In this document: piece by piece, positions 17,683-26,330 of the stretch | Layout: each line of letters begins with the position of its first letter | Position numbering within the stretch: position 1 is the first letter of the stretch | Assembly: GCA_016278485.1 (NCBI GenBank) | Contig: JADQBT010000012.1 | Coordinates: forward strand, 29,825 to 93,824 | Length of the DNA stretch: 64,000 nucleotides | Direction: 5' to 3' | DNA from: Halanaerobiales bacterium | Lineage (GTDB): Bacteria; Bacillota; Halanaerobiia; Halanaerobiales; Halanaerobiaceae | Notes under the pieces: model-generated | The model's database searches: none | Told to the model about the DNA's origin: nothing | Seen by the model: the letters and a program-made list of their open reading frames with translations, nothing else | Made by a program: the position numbers and the translations under genes

Positions 17683-17717
17683 AACTCCTTTCCTGACAAT
17701 TGGTCAGAAAAGGAGTT
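17683..17717. terminator. Bidirectional terminator between convergent genes
   Basis: A 15-base stem with one mismatch (17683-17697 with 17703-17717) closes a five-base loop, with T-rich sequence on the + side and A-rich sequence upstream. It lies between the membrane-protein gene and the small minus-strand gene and can serve both. Confidence 0.8.
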
Positions 17718-17723
17718 TATTTA

Positions 17724-17837
17724 TTAGTAAAGGTACTTATATTCTTCAATTTTTGTTTTTTCTCTCTGTAGGTTTTTAATTTCTCTTCTTTTATTAATGT
17801 CTTCGATTGCCAGGAACTTTTTTAACTTTGCAAACAT
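17724..17837 (-). CDS. 37-residue basic small protein on the minus strand
   Basis: This short reading frame is too small for most gene callers but carries full expression signals. It encodes 37 residues, starting MFAKLKKFLAIEDINKRR and ending in EEYKYLY. The composition is highly charged and probably alpha-helical, with no membrane segment. A perfect AGGAGGT ribosome site sits 6 bases before the ATG (at 17837). A promoter with TATAAT lies upstream at 17865-17894, and the terminator at 17683-17717 follows. The first half is amphipathic (hydrophobic F, L, L, F, L, I spaced among lysines). The function is unknown; a nucleic-acid-binding, membrane-surface or small regulatory role are all possible. 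Confidence 0.7.
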   Translation of the reverse strand: MFAKLKKFLAIEDINKRREIKNLQREKTKIEEYKYLY

Positions 17838-17864
17838 CTTTATTACCTCCTGTTTGATTTGTTA

Positions 17865-17894
17865 ATTATATTGTAATTTATTGAGGAGACTCAA
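17865..17894 (-). promoter_or_regulatory. Promoter of the small minus-strand gene
   Basis: Read on the minus strand, TTGAGT (17889-17894) and TATAAT (17865-17870) are separated by 18 bases. They lie about 30 bases upstream of the start codon of the 37-residue gene. Confidence 0.6.
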
Positions 17895-17942
17895 GCACAA
17901 GACCTTATTAAAATTTCTTTTGCATAAAATAAGAGTAAAGTT

Positions 17943-17954
17943 GGAGTTAACTCC
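17943..17954. promoter_or_regulatory. Twelve-base perfect palindrome in a divergent intergenic region
   Basis: GGAGTTAACTCC lies between the divergently read small gene and the transglutaminase-like gene. It could be an operator. Apart from this, the small gene and its terminator, I see nothing else in the 17656-18099 gap. Confidence 0.3.
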
Positions 17955-18099
17955 ATCTATTATTCAAGAAATCCTATTGATACTAGTCACCCATTTTATA
18001 AAGGATAATATTAATATTATGTCGAATATGAATATAATAAGGAAATAATTTTTTTCTTTATTGTGAGAAAATTATTTAAATAATTAATAGGAGGAAATC

Positions 18100-19449
18100 A
18101 TGTACAATTTAAAATCATTGGAAGTGAATTTACCAGAAGACATTAAAGCATTGATTACATATGGCGATTTTTCTAAGGCAAATAAGTTAATTGATATCTA
18201 TCTATCCCGGAATATTGCAGAGATTTTAAGAGAAAGACTTGCTTTTGAGAGGTACCGCCTAAAAATCCTTGAACGTAATTATACACATACATTTGAACAG
18301 GCATTTACAGAGGCAAAAGAAAAAATTAGAAATTTTAGTCGGGAAGAATTGGAAGAATTAAAAGATGAAAGGTATGCAGATTGGATATATATTGATGGAA
18401 AAGTAATGTTCAATGATAGGTTCTTAGAGAATATTTGCAAGGTTCATCCAGCTCTAAGTGATAGATTAATCGAAAAAGATAATGATAAAACAACAGATAT
18501 ATTAAAGCAGACTATTGATGAAATAATAAAAAATGGAAAAAAACGCTACCATATTCATCTCAAAACTGGTATTAGATTAAAAAATAATTTGCATAGAGCT
18601 GGTGAAATAGTAAAGGTTCATCTACCAATTCCAAAACAAGCAGAACAAATAAGTAATATTAAAATTTTAAATACATCACACAAGCCAAACTATATTTCAC
18701 CAGAAGAATACCCCCAGCGGACAGTATATTTTGAAGAGGAAGTCAAAGGTGAGGATCTTTTTACAGTTGAATATAGCTATGAAAATCAGATTATTTATCA
18801 AAAGCCAGATCCAGCCAAAGTAACAGCACAGCAACCAGATTTCTTTACTGGTGAATGGGCACCGCATATTGTTTTTAGTCCATTACTTGTCAGTCTGGCC
18901 GAAGAGATAGTTGGGGATGAGAAAAATCCTCTTAAAAAGGCAAAGAATATCTATGATTATATTACGAAAAATGTACAATATTCATTTATGAGAGATTATG
19001 CTGGTCTAGTTAGTATTGCAGAATATGCAGCTTTAAATCTAAAAGGCGATTGTGGTGTGCAGGCACTACTTTTTATTACTCTCTGTCGGATTGTTGGAAT
19101 TCCTGCCAGATGGCAATCAGGACTTTTTACTAATCCGGAGTCTATCGGCTGTCATGATTGGACCCAGTTTTATATTGAACCATATGGCTGGTTATTTGCT
19201 GATCCATCATTTGGAGGAAGTGCTTTTCGAAAAGGAGAAGAAGATAAAAGAGAGTTCTATTTTGGTAACCTGGACCCATTTAGAATGGTCGCAAATTCTG
19301 CTTTTCAATATGATCTTCTACCTGCAAAAAGTTATTTTAGGTGTGACCCTTATGATAATCAGGTGGGAGAGGTAGAATATCAAGACCAGGGTTTATCTTT
19401 TGCTGATTTTACATCTGTCAAAGAAGTTATAGAAATTTACGAAATTTAA
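18100..19449 (+). CDS. Transglutaminase-like cysteine protease-fold protein
   Basis: This 449-residue protein has a C-terminal transglutaminase-like domain. The catalytic triad is intact: C318 in LKGDCGVQALLF, H352 in GCHDWTQFY and D368 in FADPSFGG. About 230 N-terminal residues are mostly helical and then beta-rich, and do not match a domain I can name. No signal peptide is evident, so the protein is probably cytoplasmic. Bacterial members of this superfamily usually act as peptidases or amidases rather than cross-linkers. The ribosome site AGGAGGAAATC supports the ATG. The rarD-like gene follows within 21 bases and is probably co-transcribed. Confidence 0.85.
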   Translation: MYNLKSLEVNLPEDIKALITYGDFSKANKLIDIYLSRNIAEILRERLAFERYRLKILERNYTHTFEQAFTEAKEKIRNFSREELEELKDERYADWIYIDGKVMFNDRFLENICKVHPALSDRLIEKDNDKTTDILKQTIDEIIKNGKKRYHIHLKTGIRLKNNLHRAGEIVKVHLPIPKQAEQISNIKILNTSHKPNYISPEEYPQRTVYFEEEVKGEDLFTVEYSYENQIIYQKPDPAKVTAQQPDFFTGEWAPHIVFSPLLVSLAEEIVGDEKNPLKKAKNIYDYITKNVQYSFMRDYAGLVSIAEYAALNLKGDCGVQALLFITLCRIVGIPARWQSGLFTNPESIGCHDWTQFYIEPYGWLFADPSFGGSAFRKGEEDKREFYFGNLDPFRMVANSAFQYDLLPAKSYFRCDPYDNQVGEVEYQDQGLSFADFTSVKEVIEIYEI

Positions 19450-19470
19450 TGGTAGCTAGAGGAGATTACT

Positions 19471-20388
19471 ATGGATAATAGATTAGGAATTATTTTTGCT
19501 GTTGGTGCATATTCAATGTGGGGGTTATTACCACTCTACTGGAAGTTGTTCAATAATATTTCAGCAATGGAATTACTTGCGCATAGAATTATTTGGTCTT
19601 TTGTATTCGTGGGTATTATTCTGTTGTGGAAAAATAAGTTAGCTAAAATAAAAGCTGTGATTAAAGATAAAAAGACTTTCTATTTAATAATTTGGGCCGG
19701 TATTCTCATTACCTTGAACTGGGGTTTATATATCTGGGGTGTTACATCTGGTCATATTATTGAGGCAAGTATGGGTTATTTTATTGAACCGCTCTTTATG
19801 GTTTTTCTTGGTCTAGTTGTATTTAAAGAAAAGTTAAATTACTGGCAGATAGCGGCAGTTATTTCAGCTATGATTGGTGTATTGTTTTTAATTGTAAGGT
19901 ATGGCGAGGTTCCCTGGTTTGCACTGAGTCTGGCGACTTCTTTTGCCATTTATGGTATGTTAAAGAAAAAGATTGATACAAGTTCGATGATTTCCTTGGG
20001 ACTGGAAACAGCGATAGTTGTACCAGTAGCTATACTATTTCTTTTATTCAGACAGTATCAGGGAATCAGAGTATTTGGAGATTCATTTTCACATAATGCA
20101 TTACTTATTGGAGCTGGTCCAGCCACAGCTCTACCACTTTTATTATTTGCAGAAGGTGCCAGAAGAATAAAGATGTCAACCCTGGGCTTTGTTCAATATC
20201 TTTCTCCTACTATAAGTTTGCTATTAGGTGTTTTTGTCTTTAAAGAGATATTTACGGTTTCACATTTTATTAGCTTTTCATTTATCTGGTTTGGTCTATT
20301 AATCTATACTTTTTCTTTATTCTATAAACCTGCCCAGATGAAAGCTAAAATTAAAAATTTGTTGGTTATATTTAATGAGAGACGTTGA
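19471..20388 (+). CDS. rarD: EamA-family transporter RarD
   Basis: This 305-residue permease of the drug/metabolite transporter superfamily has about ten hydrophobic helices in the duplicated EamA arrangement. The RarD subgroup signature is clear: YSMWGLLPLYWKL near residues 12-24, ELLAHRIIWS near 34-43, and NWGLYIWGVTSGHIIEAS near 86-103, followed by GYFIEPL. The substrate of RarD proteins is not firmly established; the older label of chloramphenicol sensitivity is weak evidence. The ribosome site AGAGGAGA precedes the ATG. It is probably in one transcript with the upstream transglutaminase-like gene. Confidence 0.9.
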   Translation: MDNRLGIIFAVGAYSMWGLLPLYWKLFNNISAMELLAHRIIWSFVFVGIILLWKNKLAKIKAVIKDKKTFYLIIWAGILITLNWGLYIWGVTSGHIIEASMGYFIEPLFMVFLGLVVFKEKLNYWQIAAVISAMIGVLFLIVRYGEVPWFALSLATSFAIYGMLKKKIDTSSMISLGLETAIVVPVAILFLLFRQYQGIRVFGDSFSHNALLIGAGPATALPLLLFAEGARRIKMSTLGFVQYLSPTISLLLGVFVFKEIFTVSHFISFSFIWFGLLIYTFSLFYKPAQMKAKIKNLLVIFNERR

Positions 20389-20445
20389 CTATATTAAAAA
20401 AATTTAAGTATAACAAAAGAAAAAAGTTAAATGGAGGTTGAAAAA

Positions 20446-21315
20446 ATGGTAGAGAAGCGAGTAGCAACTTTTTCAATTGTTGGATATGATCCACAGACAG
20501 AAGAACTAGGTATAGCAGTACAATCTAAATTTTTAGCTGTTGGTGCAGTGGTACCGTGGGCAAAAGCTGGCGTGGGAGCGGTGGCCACTCAGTCATTAGC
20601 AAATACAGCTTATGGACCTAAAGGGTTAAAACTAATGTCAGAGGGAAAAAAACCAGCAGAAGTAATAAAAATTTTAACAGATAATGATGCAGAAAAAGCT
20701 AATCGACAGGTAGGCATAGTTAATGCGAAGGGAAAGGCAGCTACATTTACAGGTTCTAAATGTTATGACTGGGCTGGAGGTATTACAGGAGAAAACTTTG
20801 CAGCCCAAGGAAATATTTTAGTCAATGAAGAGACAGTAAAGGCAATGGCAGAAACATTCCAAAATAGTAGTGGTGCATTAGCAGACCGCTTAGTTGCCAG
20901 TCTGGCTGCAGGTCAGAAAGCTGGTGGAGACAGTAGAGGTCGCCAATCAGCTGCTTTATTAGTAGTTAAAGAAGAAGGTGGCTATGGAGGCTTTAATGAT
21001 AAGTACATAGATCTCAGAGTAGATGATAATCCTAAACCTATTGAAGAGTTGAGAAGACTACTTGATATTTTCTATCTCTATTTTAATAAAGGAGATATTA
21101 AGACTGTAAAAATTGAAGGTGAATTAGTAAGAGAAATAAAAGAAAATCTGGAGAGCCTTGGTCTTTACAATGGAAAAATTGATGTTGAATTTGATAAAGA
21201 ATTAGAGCAGGCTTTAGATACTTACTATCATCGCGAAAACTTTGAAGAAAGGGAAGTAGAAAAAGGTTATATTTATGTAGATATTTTAGAATATTTACGG
21301 AATAAAACTAAATGA
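20446..21315 (+). CDS. DUF1028-family protein (Ntn-hydrolase-like)
   Basis: This 289-residue protein begins with a DUF1028 domain (about residues 1-215), marked by TFSIVGYDPQTEELGIAVQS, GVGAVATQSLAN and GGDSRGRQSAALLVV. The domain is predicted to have an Ntn-hydrolase fold, but its reaction is unknown. The last ~70 residues (from LVREIKENLESLGLYNG) look like a small peptidoglycan-binding-type helical domain, a known DUF1028 fusion. The ATG at 20431 lies inside the TGGAGG ribosome site, so the start is taken at 20446. There is no signal peptide, so the location is probably cytoplasmic. Confidence 0.85.
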   Translation: MVEKRVATFSIVGYDPQTEELGIAVQSKFLAVGAVVPWAKAGVGAVATQSLANTAYGPKGLKLMSEGKKPAEVIKILTDNDAEKANRQVGIVNAKGKAATFTGSKCYDWAGGITGENFAAQGNILVNEETVKAMAETFQNSSGALADRLVASLAAGQKAGGDSRGRQSAALLVVKEEGGYGGFNDKYIDLRVDDNPKPIEELRRLLDIFYLYFNKGDIKTVKIEGELVREIKENLESLGLYNGKIDVEFDKELEQALDTYYHRENFEEREVEKGYIYVDILEYLRNKTK

Positions 21316-21372
21316 TAATATTTTTAGGCAAAGTTATAAAATTAAATTTGCTAAATTACTAGTTACCCTGTA

Positions 21373-21399
21373 TAATCGTTAATAGACGATAAACGATTA
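21373..21399. promoter_or_regulatory. Candidate ArsR-type operator
   Basis: An 8-base inverted repeat, TAATCGTT (21373-21380) and AACGATTA (21392-21399), spans 11 bases and lies about 23 bases before the DUF2703 gene. ArsR/SmtB repressors bind such imperfect palindromes, and an ArsR-type gene is in the same operon. Confidence 0.5.
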
Positions 21400-21421
21400 A
21401 AGCAAAGGGAGGAAATTAAAA

Positions 21422-21871
21422 ATGAAAAAGTTAGAAATCAAATGGCAGAGACTTGTGTCTGAAGGGAAAACATGTCCACGTTGTCAAACTACTGGGGAAG
21501 AACTTACAAAGACTGTTAGTAATCTTAAGGAATCTCTAAAGGCATTAGGAATTGAAGTTAGCTTAGTTAAGGAAGAACTCTCAGTTGATGATTTTAAAGA
21601 GGCTCCTTTGCAGTCAAATATGATTTTGTTTAATAATCAAACTTTAGAAGAATTAATTGGGGCCAATGTGGGAGAAAGTGAGTGTTGTGATGTCTGTGGT
21701 AGTTCTGACTGTAGGACTACTGAAGTTGGTGGAGAAATATACGAAGTAGTTCCGGGGGAATTAATCCTAAAAGCCGGTCTTCTAGCAGCTGCAAAACTAA
21801 TGGATAGTGATAAACAAAAAGCTTGCTGTGGTAATGAATCACAAGCAGAATCTAACTCTAGTTGCTGTTAA
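21422..21871 (+). CDS. DUF2703 cysteine-rich protein
   Basis: This 149-residue cytoplasmic protein of the DUF2703 family is often found beside ArsR-type regulators and thought to have a thioredoxin-like fold. It begins with a family-typical segment KKLEIKWQRLV and contains CPRC (near residues 18-21), ECCDVCGSSDC (near 86-96), and a C-terminal CC pair repeated as ACCGN and SSCC. The many cysteine pairs suggest binding of a soft metal or metalloid, or a redox function. The next gene starts 17 bases downstream and encodes an ArsR-type repressor. A palindrome upstream may be the operator for both. Confidence 0.85.
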   Translation: MKKLEIKWQRLVSEGKTCPRCQTTGEELTKTVSNLKESLKALGIEVSLVKEELSVDDFKEAPLQSNMILFNNQTLEELIGANVGESECCDVCGSSDCRTTEVGGEIYEVVPGELILKAGLLAAAKLMDSDKQKACCGNESQAESNSSCC

Positions 21872-21887
21872 TAATGGGGAGGTTGAG

Positions 21888-22181
21888 ATGGATAAGCAGA
21901 AAATGAATGATCTTGCAAAATTATCTAAGGCGCTAGGACATCCACGTCGTTTAGAGATTATAAAAATATTAATAGATTTGCCACAAGATTCTCAGTGTAT
22001 TGTAGGAAATATAGTGGAGCAATTACCAATCTCTCAGTCTACAGTTTCTCAGCATTTAAAGGTATTAAAAAAAGCTGGTTGGATAAAAGGCCGAACCGAA
22101 GGACCTAAAGTTTGCTATTGTTTAAGAAAAGATGTTTTTAAATATTATAATGAATTATTATTAGAACTTCAAAGCAGTTAA
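21888..22181 (+). CDS. ArsR-family transcriptional regulator
   Basis: This winged-helix repressor has 97 residues. The segment ALGHPRRLEIIKIL is typical of ArsR helix 2, and SQSTVSQHLKVLKKAGWIKGRTEGPKVCY contains the recognition helix and wing. A cysteine in SQCIVGN and another near VCYC are possible metal or redox ligands, but the classical CxC motif in the DNA-binding helix is not obvious. The frame extends upstream into the DUF2703 gene; the ATG at 21888 with GGGGAGGTT is the correct start. It probably represses its own operon through the palindrome at 21373-21399. Confidence 0.9.
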   Translation: MDKQKMNDLAKLSKALGHPRRLEIIKILIDLPQDSQCIVGNIVEQLPISQSTVSQHLKVLKKAGWIKGRTEGPKVCYCLRKDVFKYYNELLLELQSS

Positions 22182-22235
22182 AGAATGATATTTTTTTAAG
22201 ATAGGGAAAGATAAAATTGAAAAGGAGTGGAAAAG

Positions 22236-22427
22236 ATGGATGGAACAAAAAGAAGTGATATTAAAAAAGGTGCTAAGGTAAAGGTTGTACAAAAGCAAGA
22301 CCAGCGCAGCGGTAATCTTACTGAAGGTGTTGTCAAAAGGATTCTTACCAATTCGCAAAATCATCCTCATGGTATCAAGGTCATGCTTGAGAGTGGGATT
22401 GTGGGTAGAGTTAAAGAGATTGACTAA
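22236..22427 (+). CDS. ywbE: YwbE-family small protein
   Basis: This 63-residue protein of the YwbE (DUF2196) family matches well over its whole length, with the segment IKKGAKVKVVQKQDQRSG and GVVKRILTNSQNHPHGIKV. The family is small, basic and probably has a KOW/SH3-like beta fold; its function is unknown. A GTG at 22227 overlaps the AAGGAG ribosome site, so the start is 22236. Its stop codon lies within the start region of the following metallo-hydrolase gene, so the two are probably translationally coupled. Confidence 0.88.
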   Translation: MDGTKRSDIKKGAKVKVVQKQDQRSGNLTEGVVKRILTNSQNHPHGIKVMLESGIVGRVKEID

Positions 22428-23607
22428 AAGATTAAAAATAACGTTAATTGTTATAATTTTGCTTATATTAGGATCATTTTTAATAAGAGGAGCAGCGACT
22501 AATAAGATTGAAGTTCATTTCCTTGATGTAGGTCAGGCTGATTCTACATTTATTTTATTACCTAATCAGAAAACAATGCTAATTGATGGTGGGAATAATA
22601 ATGATGGTTCATTTTTAGTAGATTATATTAAAGAAATTAGAGAACCAGAAATCAATAAAATTGACTATTTAGTAGGTACTCATCCCCATGCAGATCATAT
22701 TGGAGGCTTAGATACTGTTATCAATGAGTTTGAGATAGGCAAGATTTATCTTCCCCGGGTTAATCATAATACTAAAACATACGAAGATTTATTAATTGCC
22801 ATCGATAAAAAAGGGATGAAAATAGCAACAGCTAGAGCTGGGACTGTCATATTTTCTAATAATAGTATAAATTTAGAAGGCACTATTCTTTCTCCTAAAT
22901 TGAATTATTATGATGAATTGAATAATAATTCAGTTGTCCTAAGACTAGTCTATGGTGATAGAGCATTTTTGTTTGCTGGTGATGCAGAAGCAGAAGTAGA
23001 AGCTGAGCTGGTTAATAGTGGTTTGAATTTGCAGGCGGATATTTTGAAAGTTGGTCACCATGGGAGTAGGACGTCAACGACAGTGCCCTTTTTGGAAGCA
23101 GTATCACCTCAATCAGCTTTCATTTCTGTTGGGGATAATAATTATGGTCACCCTGCAGCAGAAGTTATTAATAGGCTCAAAAACAGGAATGTGAAAATCT
23201 ATAGGGCAGATCAACAAGGAACAGTAATTTTAACAAGTGATGGAAATGAAATTAAATATGATAAAAAGGAAATGACTTATGAAAAAGAAGAAGAAATAAA
23301 TGGAGTATATATTTCATATCTATCTTTAAAAGATGAAGAAATTATTATCAAAAATAATACAGAAGATACGGTAGATTTATCAAACTGGAAATTAGTTAGT
23401 GAAAAAGCTGGTCAAGAATATATATTTCCAGCCGGAACAAAATTGCCAGCAAGTGGGCAGATTAAGATAATAAGTGGAAGAGGAGTTAAAGCAGATCCTC
23501 CAGAAATTTTATTATGGAGTAATGCCTATATTTGGAATAATGATGGGGACCCGGCTGCTTTATACAATTCTTCTGATCAATTAATTTCAAGATACCCAGA
23601 GGAGTGA
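22420..23607 (+). CDS. ComEC-like metallo-beta-lactamase-fold hydrolase with lamin-tail domain
   Basis: This exported or membrane-anchored hydrolase has about 395 residues. It has one N-terminal hydrophobic helix (residues ~7-24), then an MBL domain opening with IEVHFLDVGQADSTFILL, the metal motif THPHADHIGG near residue 90, GDAEAE and GHHGS. This is the ComEC/Rec2-type soluble hydrolase domain, which acts on DNA or nucleotides in characterised relatives. The last ~100 residues (from INGVYISYLSLKDEEI) form a lamin-tail-like beta domain that may bind DNA or cell wall. The frame runs upstream through ywbE; TTG at 22420 overlapping the ywbE stop is the best start, though no strong ribosome site is seen. 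Confidence 0.82.
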   Translation: MTKRLKITLIVIILLILGSFLIRGAATNKIEVHFLDVGQADSTFILLPNQKTMLIDGGNNNDGSFLVDYIKEIREPEINKIDYLVGTHPHADHIGGLDTVINEFEIGKIYLPRVNHNTKTYEDLLIAIDKKGMKIATARAGTVIFSNNSINLEGTILSPKLNYYDELNNNSVVLRLVYGDRAFLFAGDAEAEVEAELVNSGLNLQADILKVGHHGSRTSTTVPFLEAVSPQSAFISVGDNNYGHPAAEVINRLKNRNVKIYRADQQGTVILTSDGNEIKYDKKEMTYEKEEEINGVYISYLSLKDEEIIIKNNTEDTVDLSNWKLVSEKAGQEYIFPAGTKLPASGQIKIISGRGVKADPPEILLWSNAYIWNNDGDPAALYNSSDQLISRYPEE

Positions 23608-23617
23608 TGATAAGCTG

Positions 23618-23821
23618 ATGTTAGTTATAGATCGTTTTGAAGGCGATAAGGCTGTTATAGAATTCAGTAAGGATAATGATGTGTTTACTTTTGATATTCC
23701 AAGTGCTGTACTCCCTGCAGAGATAGAAGAGGGAGATATAATCGAAATTAAAATTAAAAGAAGTGCTACTAAAAAAAGGAAAGAAAAGATAAAAAAATTA
23801 GCTGATAAACTTTTTGAATAA
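23618..23821 (+). CDS. DUF3006 small protein
   Basis: This 67-residue protein of the DUF3006 family begins MLVIDRFEGDKAVIEFS, then has a beta-rich middle ending in EIEEGDIIEIKI, and finishes with a basic helix. The family is very often encoded directly after ComEC-like MBL hydrolases, as here (10-base gap), so a partner role is likely, although its biochemical function is unknown. The ribosome site is GAGTGATGA just before the ATG. It is the last gene of the ywbE set and meets the convergent ABC remnant. Confidence 0.85.
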   Translation: MLVIDRFEGDKAVIEFSKDNDVFTFDIPSAVLPAEIEEGDIIEIKIKRSATKKRKEKIKKLADKLFE

Positions 23822-23830
23822 AAATTTAAA

Positions 23831-24523
23831 TTAACCCATTAGTTGTTCAGGGCTTTGGGCTGCACATAACTTACTATATAAACCATCCCGTGTAATTAGA
23901 TCACTATGTTTTCCTTGCTCTAAAATTTTGCCGTCTTTGAGAACAATAATTTGATCAGCTTCCTGAATTAATTGTTCTGTCTGTGTATCAACAGAAGAAG
24001 TGGCTTCATCTAGAATAAGGATGGGAGCATCTTTAAGGATGGCCCGGGCAATAGATATTCTCTGCTTTTGCCCACCAGACAGTTTAACACCTCTTTCTCC
24101 AACTCTGGTTTCATAACCATTTTCCAGTGTCAGAATAAACTGATGAGCATTTGCTGCTTTGGCGGCAGCAAATATTTCTTGGTCAGTAGCGTTACCGCGG
24201 CCGTAAAGGATATTTTCTTTTACGGTTCCATTAAATAAAAATATATCCTGTGAGACTAGACTGACCTGTTTTCTGAGACTTGCAACATCAATCTCCCAAA
24301 TATTCTTTCCGTCTAGTAAGACTTTGCCTGAGATTGGGTCAAAAAATCTCGGTATTAAATGAGCAATAGTGGTTTTCCCTACTCCTGTTGGTCCAACCAG
24401 AGCAATAGTTTCTCCAGCAGCTAATATTAAGTCTTCTGAAAGCATATTTTTTTCTGGAGTTGCGCTAGCCATCCCAAGACTAATTGTAACATAATCCTGT
24501 TTTAATTGTTGGCTACCTCGCAA
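23831..24523 (-). pseudogene. Decayed ABC exporter: nucleotide-binding remnant lacking H-loop
   Basis: The reading frame encodes the C-terminal ATPase part of an MsbA/lipid-A-type ABC exporter, with Walker A GPTGVGKTT, signature LSGGQKQR and Walker B ILILDEATSSVD all intact. The membrane domain is missing, and the residues before Walker A are degraded. Between QLIQEA and DQIIVLKDG about 23 residues are absent; family members carry there the segment with the H-loop histidine (usually IAHRLST). The protein would therefore lack both its transmembrane half and a catalytic switch residue. No ATG or ribosome site is seen (the frame opens with TTG). I read it as a pseudogene from deletion. Confidence 0.8.
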
Positions 24524-24791
24524 TGAAATTTTTTATCTTACTATATATTTAACAATATACGACAAATAATAGGATAAAACCTTTTTTATTGCTCATTTAT
24601 TCTATATTTATACCACATCTATACTATACTTGCTGTGCTGATTATTATGGTTAATAGAATGACAGGATTAAATTTCATATTTGTTTAGCAGATATAGCAA
24701 ATAAATATTTTAAAAAGCAGGTAATATATAATTTATGTTTAATAAAAGTTATAATTATTAAGCATAAAATCACATAAAAGGAATGTTTATA

Positions 24792-26207
24792 ATGGCGAGA
24801 AAAATAATTTTTACATTTTTATTATTAATTATGATAACTAGTGCAAGTCAAGCCCAATTAACAAAAATAGATGAAATTGTGAAAGAAAGTGTAGCTCAAC
24901 ACAGGTTGCCTGGAATTGCTGTTGCAATCATAAAAGGAAATGAAGTTCTTTATCAGAAAGCTTATGGAATGACCGGTGATGGTCATAAACTAACCCCACA
25001 AACACCGATGTTTATTGGATCAATCAGTAAATCATTTACTGCATTGGCTGTAATGCAACTGGTGGAAAAGGGAGATATTGAACTCGATTTAGCTGTGACT
25101 AAGTATATACCCTGGTTTACAGCCCAGCCAGGAAGTTTAGCAAAAATGATAACGGTAAGGCATCTATTAAATCATAAAAGTGGATTCTCCGATCGTAATT
25201 ATAGACCAGAGATTTCGGATAATGCAGCTATTGAAGAATCAGTACAAGAGCTTAAACAAGCTGAACTTCAAGCAAAACCGGGAGAGAGTTTTAATTATTT
25301 TAATTCAAATTATGAGGTTTTAGGATTAATTATTGAAAATGTTACTGGAATGAGTTATGAAGAATATATCAAAGAAAATATTTTAAATCCGTTGGATATG
25401 CAAAATACCTTTTTAAATCAGCAAACTATCAAGGAAAATGTTGCTAAAGGTCATGGTGCTTTTTTTGGCTTTCCAATTAGAAGAGAACAAAATTTTAAAA
25501 AATATGCTTTACCCTCAGGATATATTGTCTCTAACTTAGAAGATATGTCCCATTTTATGATTGCACAACAAGCAGGTATTTATAAAGATCAACGTATTTT
25601 ATCTAAGAATGGAATTAAAAAAATGCATAGTCCTTTAAATGGTAAAAAAGGTTATGCTATGGGTTGGTTTGCAAATCATAAATCCGGGGAAAAAATTGTT
25701 AGACATGGAGGTTCATTAGAAAACTATAGTAGTGAGGTTGTTTTAATTCCAGATAGAAAATATGGAATTGTTATCTTAATTAACCAAAATCATTTTGTCT
25801 ATAACCTGGCCGCATATACTGGTCTAACAGAGAATATAATTAATCTTTTAATAGCTGAAAAAACGCAAAAAATCTTGTCTATGAAAACTTTTTTTCTGAT
25901 TTTATTGTTAGTTGCCTTAATAACCATCATTAAAGATATCTATCAGATTATTAATATGGAAAAATGGACAAAAAAAATGTTAAAGAAAAGTAAGCTTAGA
26001 AGAAGAGTAAATATTTTTAAAGATTTTTTAATTCCAGTTATTTTATTATTTGGAATACCAGCTGGTATAGAAGCAATATTGAACAGAGGATTTAGCTTTA
26101 AACTTGCTTTTAACCTTGTACCCGATTTTGTTAGCTGGTTCATAGTGATTAGCTTTTTGAGTATTAGCAAGGGAATACTTAAAATAAAAGTTAGCAGTCA
26201 GAAATGA
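24792..26207 (+). CDS. Beta-lactamase-family serine hydrolase with C-terminal membrane helices
   Basis: This 471-residue exported hydrolase has a class C beta-lactamase/penicillin-binding-protein fold. It has a signal peptide to about residue 21, the catalytic S77-x-x-K80 in GSISKSF, a YxN-type motif in FNYFNSNYEVLG, and RHGGSLENYSS as the third motif. From about residue 355 four hydrophobic helices follow, tethering the domain to the membrane. Targets in this family are peptides, D-amino-acid peptides or esters and cannot be told apart here. The ATG at 24783 is adjacent to the AAAAGGA ribosome site, so 24792 is preferred. The 268 bases upstream hold no clear element. Confidence 0.87.
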   Translation: MARKIIFTFLLLIMITSASQAQLTKIDEIVKESVAQHRLPGIAVAIIKGNEVLYQKAYGMTGDGHKLTPQTPMFIGSISKSFTALAVMQLVEKGDIELDLAVTKYIPWFTAQPGSLAKMITVRHLLNHKSGFSDRNYRPEISDNAAIEESVQELKQAELQAKPGESFNYFNSNYEVLGLIIENVTGMSYEEYIKENILNPLDMQNTFLNQQTIKENVAKGHGAFFGFPIRREQNFKKYALPSGYIVSNLEDMSHFMIAQQAGIYKDQRILSKNGIKKMHSPLNGKKGYAMGWFANHKSGEKIVRHGGSLENYSSEVVLIPDRKYGIVILINQNHFVYNLAAYTGLTENIINLLIAEKTQKILSMKTFFLILLLVALITIIKDIYQIINMEKWTKKMLKKSKLRRRVNIFKDFLIPVILLFGIPAGIEAILNRGFSFKLAFNLVPDFVSWFIVISFLSISKGILKIKVSSQK

Positions 26208-26330
26208 GGAATGCTCCTAGCAACGGACTTTTCTAGAAAAGGATATTTCATTATGATATACTAAAAAAAAGTAATAAATTAGCTAAAAAGTTAGATAATA
26301 TAAAAGCAATCATTATGGGAGGTATTAGTG

